Shown: positions 25,501-34,500 of the stretch, one piece after another
Layout: every line of letters begins with the position of its first letter
How positions within the stretch are numbered: the first letter of the stretch is position 1
NCBI GenBank assembly: GCA_951799405.1
Contig: OX637361.1
Span: forward strand, 11,630,170-11,694,169
Origin: Agapetus fuscipes
Lineage: Eukaryota; Arthropoda; Insecta; Trichoptera; Glossosomatidae
Reading direction: 5' to 3'
DNA: 64,000 bases
Made by a program: the position numbers and the translations under genes
Notes under the pieces: generated by a model
The model's database searches: none
Seen by the model: only the letters and a program-made list of their open reading frames with translations
Told to the model about the DNA's origin: nothing

Positions 25501-28500
25501 CTGGACACATTGTGGGTAATTTCCACGCTGCTTCATGAGGCAGCATATTTATATACCTACTTCCGCTGATAAGGAGTTCAAACCTAAAATTTACAGAAGT
25601 ATTTTGTTGAAGAAAACCATTGAGTTTATTTGTTTAAAAACCTTTTGACACTGGGAAAAAGTTGTACAACAGATTGTTGGTTTGCGACATTGTATTATAA
25701 CTGACAGGATGTATTTTGGCATAATACTTGGTAATTCAAAAAATACAGTTAATACTCCAAAAATACATTGGTTTAGAAAATAGTTGAAAATTTTTGACCG
25801 GTCCGTAGTCCAGTGATTACACTTTGGAATCGTAAATGGAAGGTTGTGGGTTGGAATTCGAGCACAAAAAAATAAATAAATATATTTTCAGATAGCTCTT
25901 CGCTGGGTGAAAAATTCATATACCTTTACCAAAAACCGGTCACTGAAGGTCTATCCAGCCTTACAGCAACTGGGTCTTGCTTTCGTATTGGTGTTTTGTA
26001 TCGACAACCAAGATCGTAAACACCTCTGCAGCACTACAACAAGTGTCATAGACTCCTAGAGTCTCTGAAATCTAGGGAGTCTCCCGCACAGGATTTTTTT
26101 TAAAAAAAACCATCACAAATATAAATTACAATGAAAAAATAACACTCACTTGCCAAGATGGAATTCTTCTTCTTCAAGCTTTTAGACTTCCCAGTGTTGA
26201 GGATCCCTCTCACCATGCTGTTCCCCGGGGATATGGAGCTCTTGGCGCTTTCCAACGTTGGAGATTTCAAGCTGCTCATCGATACGTTGGTAACAGGATG
26301 CGCGAGCATTCCCGATGGCTTCTGTTCCGGCTCAAAAATCTGCAAACTCACGGGAGAGCCTACCGATGATTTGGGAGAAGAGGCGTCAACAGTTTGTGGA
26401 TGCATAGCATGGGAATTGTAAACACTGTTTATAGGGAGAGGTATGTCTTTTCTAAGAGGAATAATGGGAGGCATAGTGTCTAAGTTAGGTATCACTTGTA
26501 TGTCTTGCTTCTGGATGTTTTTGAGTGGTTTGGGAGGGATATATCCAGGTTTCTGAGTGCTTAAAGGCCTGGGAGGAGGCTCTGGGGGTGTGTCAATATT
26601 TACATTCTTCAAATCCATGCTCTTGAGTTTCATTTGCTCGTTTATCACTTCCAACAGCTCATTTTGTATGGTCTCAATTTGTTCTTTCATTCCCGGATTA
26701 TAGCTACTTGAACTGGCTCCTCCGAATTCCGTTTCAAATATTGTAGGGACAGGATTCAATCCTTTTTTATTCGGGACATCCATCGCTTTTCGTTTATGCT
26801 CTAACAGTGCTATGTTTATAATCTCAAACACTTTTTGGCCATTTTCGTCGACACTCACTTTCCTTTCTTTGCTCTTTTTGAAATTCATCGCCCCGCCAAT
26901 TTGCTCACTCGATTTTTTAAAATCCAAAATCTGGTCAATCTTCTTCGGGCTGTGCACCACTATACTTGGACTTTCAATCGAAGAAGTCGGTGATTCCGGA
27001 ATAATCTCTTTAATCAACGGGCAATCGTTTTCATCGTTCTCTCCAAAATCGTACGCCGGAGTAGAGAAACTCTTATCCAGCCGTCCCCTCTCTCTTGGCT
27101 CCTTCTGATCTTTACTTTCACATTCTTGATTACTATAATAAGCATCGTTGGATTCAACTGTCAACTGATCATTGAATTTGACAGTTTTTGGTGCATTCTT
27201 TTCATCACTTGTCATGTTTAACTTATCCTTTATTTTAACGACTTTTGAATGGTTCAGTCGGACTCCCAGGCAAGTCTTGGGTCTCGGAGATAGTTCTAAT
27301 CCCGTGCTGCATGACAGTGACTTATCCCTGTACAGATTATCCCCCAAAATATCTTCCCAATCATCTGTGTTGGCCATTTGAGCACTGCCACTGTGTTGCA
27401 GGGACTTGTGGTTTTTAATCTCCTTCCAAAACTAAAACAAACATAAAATATTAACATTCATCATTCAATAATCACACAAAATTGTATAAAAGTGATAGAT
27501 AGTATAGTTTCTTACTTTTTCAATGCTTGTATTTCTTCTTTTAGACACAGGACTGCTCCCGCTGGTTGTGTTTCTTCTTTGAACTACTGAACGAGGTTTC
27601 GGCAAATAGATTCTATGAAGGAAATAAAAACACATTCAATAAGACTGATATTTTCACATTGTTATATGATATTTAACCTTTTCACTTCTGAATATTCTGG
27701 CTATATGAATAACGGAATACTTTTTCAACCACATTTATTAATTTCCTATCTTAATTTACTGACGTCACTTCAAACTATGTGAACAGTCACATGTATTAGT
27801 TATTCAAGAACAAAAATCAAAAATATTGCAGACTTTTATATTGTTGAATACAGATGTTAGGGATAAGTTCAAAATTTGGATGACGTCTATGATTTACAGC
27901 CGCACTGTATGCAAGTTTACACTTGACGCCTATGCGTGTCACCCGCAATTTACGGGTAAAACATTCAAATGATGTATTACTAAACTTGTGACAGTTTACA
28001 GACCATGTAGTTTATGTTATTGTTACCTTAATTGTGATGACACGTGATCTGAAGTTCTAGACACCGGACGGGACAATATTTCACTTTCATCTGAAGAGGA
28101 GCTGGCTTCCAAGGCTAACACTGGAGCTGGTATTGGCACAGGAGAAGATCTGGAATCATCCAACACGTACAGTTCACAACAAATAATTAACTCCATCATT
28201 TTTTTAACACAGCACTGTTCTAGTAGCTTGATAAATTAATCAAATTTCCTTGCAATGTATACAGTGTAATGCAATATATCTGCAATACTAAGAAAATAAG
28301 AGTCAGCTTATCATTTGACTTGAAAACAAAAACCTTGACTGGGCATTTCACATGTGCGGCGATAAATTCTGAGAAAAATGTAACTTCCAAGGATTCTTAA
28401 AATTCCTACAAGCATTGAAACGCCGACGCTCACGATCTGCCATCTGCCTGTTCCACATTTGAATGGCAACTCCATTGAAAGAACGGTAGATAATAATTCA

Positions 28501-31500
28501 TACAAAACTAAATCAAACATTAAAATTACAATGTGTAAATGAAAAACTATTGAGTTGTTTAATCTCTTTCAAAGGTTAACACCTAAGTATTTCTGGTTGA
28601 TGGCTCAGTTGGTAGAAAGCTTGCATTCCATGCGGAGAACCCAGGTTCGAATATGGGTAAGACACTAAAATAAACTTTATTTCACTGTCTTTTGAGAAAA
28701 AAAATGGATAGGAGATAAGTTTTATATCTTTGGAGATATTTAAAGTCAAAACCAAGAATATGGTAGCTGAGTAATGTTAAAACATCGCCGGCACACTAAG
28801 GGTTTGACTGGTCCGTAGTCCACTGGCAACACTTCGGACTCGTAAATGGAAGGTTGTGGGTTCTAATCCCCGCAAAGCACAAAAAATATACCATTTATAT
28901 TTTCAAATGTGCTCTTCGCTGGGTTGAAAAATTCATAAAACCTTTACCAAAGACCGGTCACTAAAAGGTCCATCCAGCCTTACAGCAACTGGGTCTTGCT
29001 TGAGTATTGGCGTTTTGTAGCGACGACCAAGCTCGTAAACACCTCTGCGGCACTACAAGTGTCATAGACCCCTAGAGTCTCTGAACTCTAGGGAGTCTCC
29101 CGCACAGAATTTCTTAAAAAAATGGCAGGCAAAACTTTGATGTGGTCTCACCTGGGTAACGGCATCTCAAAGTCTTTGATAGGCATGAGCTCGGGCCTGG
29201 GGGAGGGCAGGCTGCCCCACCTGTTGTAGGGCATGGACCTCTTGCGGCTGGGCAGGCGGTAGGGCTTCATGTAGATCTGGCCGTAGGTGTGCGTGTGGCG
29301 GGGGCGCTTCTTCAGCGTCAGCAGGATGTCGGCCGGGGACTCCTGGCAGAGCAGGAGCACCTCCTTGGGCTGCCACCCAACCACCGTCTGGTAGTTCACC
29401 TGCAGACACAATAAGAAAATACAGAATTGTTTTTTTTTTTTTGAGAAATCCTGTGCGGGAGACTCCTTAGATTTCAGAAATTCCATGGGTCTGTGACACT
29501 TGTTGTAGTGCCGCAGAGGTGTTTACGATCTTGGTTGTCAATACAAAACGCCATTACTAAAGCAAGACGCAGTTGCTGTAAGGCTGGATAGACCTTCAGT
29601 GACCAGTCTTTGGTAAAGATATATTAATTTTTCACCCAGCGAAAAGCTATCTGAATTTTTTATTATTTTGTTCTCCGCCGGGATTCGAACCCACAATCTT
29701 CCATTTACGAGTTAAAAGTGTTAACCACTAGACTACAGACCGGTCAAATCATATCAAAATGATTTTTTTTCATATATTTTTTATCTGATACATAGTCCAT
29801 CATTGCAGGGGTCATCATCAGAGTACAAAAGATTAATAGGTACCTTTTTTTTAAAAAATAATAAAAAACAATAAAAAAAATAATAAAAAAACTTTGTTTT
29901 AATTCACTTGTGAGTTTATTTTTGTAATGCACTACTAGTTTCGGCAGTGCAATATCTGCCATCGACGGCAGATATTGAAAGATTTAAAGATGTACAAATT
30001 GTAAAGATGAACTTTCACGAAGTTACTGCAAAAAACCTAGATAATATAATAGGTACCTACATATTTGATTTGAATAATGATAGGAATACTTTATTTTTAA
30101 AAATATTTGTTCCACACATGTTTCACCTCAACTATGAAGACAAAATATTTTCAATAGAAACTGCACTTTTTGTTGACTATTTCTTCTATACCTTCTATTC
30201 TCACCAAATGTTAAAGAATGATTCATTGACTTATTCTAAAGATACACAATTTGTATTGAATGACTAATTAATGATTATTATAGCGCGCACACATTTCACA
30301 CAGTTTTTACACATACATACCACTTTCATCTTTTCAATATCTATCACCAGGTTCACACACGACTCTCGCTTTTCATTCCGCACTCACAAACAAAGAGCTG
30401 GCAATAAATAATAAACAATGAATCATTAGACTAGAGCAGTGATGGGCAAACTACGGCCCGCGAAAGCATTTCATCCGGCTCGCCGACGGTCCATCGACAT
30501 GAATACTTTATCTACTTAAATCTAAAATCTAAATCTAAGCTGCAAAGATATATGTATCATTTGAGATTCATATTAATGCATTCCCACAAGCAAACACGCA
30601 CACTCACACCTATAATATAAAAAAAAACAATCTCAAATGAACATAAGCCCTGCAACTCTTGCCGACCTTCCCTGAAACACGGGTGACATTATATGACCTG
30701 TGATAATTATATTTTGACGGTCCAGAAGTATAAAGTAGATTCTATTAGTAGAATAATAGACGCATAGGTAAAAGAGCCAGCTAGACTAGCCGCATAGTTC
30801 ATGGTTCGACCATGAAATTGCGGATAAACTCAATCAGAAACCGACTTACTGATAACACTTTTTCGGGCTGCTGAAAGTTATTTCGTCACAGCTTGAACCT
30901 GCATTTGAAAATATGATGGCAAATCAAAAGCAATTTCATACGTCTCGCACGCCTACCATGGCAGGGCCTTCGAATAAAAGTTAATTGTAATTTTTGTAAC
31001 ATTTGTTTTGTGTATAATGCTGTAATGTTTTTATATGACAAAGTTTCAACACAAAAAGCATTTTTTCTATAATTCTGGCCTCTGAAATTGCTTAAACTAT
31101 CTGGCTTATTGCAAGAGTTGTAGGGCTTATGTTCATTAGAGATTGGGTTTTTATATTGTAGATCCACATGCGGCATGTGTTAGCGCGAAATTATACATGT
31201 CTGCTTGTGGGAATGCATTTAATATGAATCTCAAATGATACATATCTTTGCAGCTTAGATTTAGATCTGGCCCCCCCATTAAGAAAGTTTGCCCTCCACT
31301 GGACTAGAGCAAGACCTCATATTATATTACATTACTCAGTTATCATGCATGGTAGCAGGAAAATATAGAGTTTAATGAGGAACAATTATTCTGTGGGAGT
31401 AGCTAACACATAATGGAGGCAAACTAACAATTTTACAAATAAAGCATCTTATGTAGGTATCTTCAAAAAGCATGATTCTATTTTTATGTACAAGAGGAAT

Positions 31501-34500
31501 AATTTATTTGGTGAGCCTTGTTTTCTTGTCATCACACCTCAAGAGCCCTCTGCAAGTTTGGTTGTCACTATAGAAAGCGCCAATTCTTAAACAAGATCCA
31601 GTAGTTACTGTAGACCTTTGGTGACCGGTCTTTGGTAAGGACATTGAAATTTTCCAACCCAGCGAGAATATTACAATTTTTTCAACCTTCCAATTACGAG
31701 TCTGTTGTGTTAAACACTAGACCAGCGGTTTCCAAAGTGTCTGAACTTCAAACGTGATTTTCAAACATTCAAATTTTTTGAGTTACTGCTCTTTATTATT
31801 AAGCGTGCGATATATTGCCTACCTATTAGGCGAATGTGCCTGTATGGGATGTACGCCCCTGCTACCAATTCACATAGGAGTTTTTATGCAGTGGTAGATT
31901 GTGATTGAAATCCTGACAATCAGTCATGTATTCCCACATGTACATGGGCATGAGCTGACCACACAGCCGTAGTCTGACTGATAGTGGATGATATTATGTG
32001 TCCACATGCTGGCAGCTTCCTCTGATAGCCGCTGACTTTATGCAAGCCTGATAACACACCAAGCCGCTGGAATATCATAAACAACTATCATATCCAGGGC
32101 CGCTCAAAGCTTACTCATGATAACTGTCTACATCAGTGGAGGGCAAACATTCTTTATGGGGGGTCGGAAAGTTTAACAAATTGCAGAAGAGGGCCAGATT
32201 TATTGGAAAAATGCATTTTGTGTGCACAGGACCGGTCCGTAGTCAGTGGTAACACTTCGGACTCTGAATGGGAAGGTTGTGGGTTCGATTCCCGGCGGAG
32301 CACAAAAAATATACCATTTATATTTTCAAATATACTCTTCGCTGGGTTGAAAAATACATAAACCTTTACCAATGACCAGTCACCAAAGGTCCATCCAGCC
32401 TTACAGCAACTGGGTGTTGCTTCAGAATTGGCGCTTTGCAGCGACGACGACCAAGCTCGTAAAAAGGTCGATAGCCCAATCGGTAGAATGCTTGCATTCC
32501 ATGCCGAGAGCAAGGGTTCGATCTCAAGGTTTACTCAGCCTTCACAAGAAATGAGAACCAGCCCCCCCGGGAGCTGGGAAACCCCCACTTCAACTAAAAG
32601 TGGTTGGTGTGAGGCCGGCCCCCTTACCCGTAAAAATAAATAGGTCCCGAATCGCCACATGTGACCCCTTCGGGGTTAACACAGGCAAGAAGTAACACTA
32701 TATGTGTAGCGTAGTTGCGTTTTCGCGTGTTGAAATTTTATGTCATATAAAACATTAAGTACTGCATTACACACTTAACAAATGTAAAAAAGTACCACTT
32801 AATTTTAATTCAAAGGTCCTGCCATGGTAGGCGTGTGAGACTTATGAAATTGCTGTTAAATAAAATTAATGTTAAAAATCACGATTTTACTTTTATTGAA
32901 GACGAGCCATATGGAATTGCTTTTGATTTGCCATAATATTTTCAAATGCAGGTTTGAGCTGTGACGAAGTGACTTTCAGCAGCCCGAAAAGGTGTTCATC
33001 AGAAAGTCGGTTTCTGATTGAGTTTTTCCACAATTTCATGGCCGAATCATGAACTACGCGGCTAGTCTAGCTGGCTCATTTACCTAGCCATATATTATTC
33101 TAAGTAAAATCCACATGAGCCATGTCAACCCTCCAAAAATCACCCATTGACCAACTCGCAACTCGTAATTGCAACTCGCATGGGTTAAAAAAAACTCCCG
33201 TGAACTGTTCCTCAGTTTTATTTTTATTTTCACTGGGAATCAGTTTCACTCAGTTTTATTTTCACTGGGAATTTTATCAATGGTATTATTAACTGGCAAA
33301 ATGATACTTTCAGATAAAGAAAAGCACACTCGCAACCAAACAAAAGTCACTCGCAATTTGCGAGCTAGCGAGCAGAATTTTGGAGGGTTGCGCCATGTGT
33401 TAGTGCAACTTATACGTGTCTACTTGTGGGAATGCATTTAATATGAATCTCAAATGATGTATATCTATGCAACTTAAGATTTAGATGATCGCCAATCTTC
33501 ATTGAGCAGGCACAGGAAGAAGAAGAAGAAGACGTACCTGTACAATCTCATCGCCGTCCTCTATCTTCCCGCTGGAGTGCACGGGCGAGATGAACTTGAT
33601 GTCGGTGACCTGGTGGATGCCGGTGCAGCTGGGCAGGATATCGAAGCCTAGCTCCTGCTCCCGCTTCTTCAGCGTGGCCAGGTCCAAGGTCGCCGGCTGC
33701 AGGATCATGGGGTCGGAGATCTCCTACAATAACACACACGGCTGTGAAGTTACAACTAAAACCAATCAGGGCATAATGATGAATGCTATCCAACTTAAAA
33801 TTTTCCGCTCTTTCTAATGCGCTCACTCCCATGGCTCTATGATGACTTTTTTGTCATTTATGCCCAATCAAAAAACGTTTTGCTGCGTTTTCGAAGTATG
33901 TTTTTGGTGCAAACAACAAAAATTTTAGCCTTTTTTGTCCTAAAGGCGCTTGTGACATAAAACCTGGTAAAACAACGTAAAATCACATTAATATCTAATC
34001 TAATCTAAGTTGCAAAGAAATGTTACATTGGAGATGCACATTACATGCATTTTCACAACCAGATACGTACAAGTTCGCGCTTGCACATGCCGCATGTGAA
34101 CCTACAACATAAAAACTAAATCTCAAATGGACATACACCCTGCAACTCTTGCCGTCCTTCCCTGAGACAGGGGTGACATTGGCAAAGTGAACCATTTTTA
34201 CAGCATGGGTGGTCAGCCGCATATCAACCTATAAGTCGAGGAACATTAATAGAAATGCCAATAAATGCCTTTGTGTTTTTAATTCTAGAACTGTTTTGAT
34301 TTTAACGATATGATAAAAATTTAAATAGTTATGCCATTTTTCTGCAATCTCAAACTTTGAACTGCTCTCCTGAACAATTTAGTTTTTGTCGCTTATGCCC
34401 CCCTTTAACTGTCGATATATACGTGCATAGAAACAGAGAATTTCATTTTCTGCGTTTATTTAACGTATTTTTTTATGGACTTCACCTGTATGATTTTGGT

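Larger units (their letters stand above)
30437..31301 (+). mobile_element. Non-autonomous hAT element, 865 bp, perfect 8-bp target duplication
   Basis: Ends are CAGTGATGGGCAAACTACGG and AAAGTTTGCCCTCCACTG. GACTAGAG is duplicated exactly (30429-30436, 31302-31309). It carries two Rep-C copies in opposite orientation (30,517-30,692 and 31,105-31,266). The middle recurs inverted at 32,815-33,105. Confidence 0.92.
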
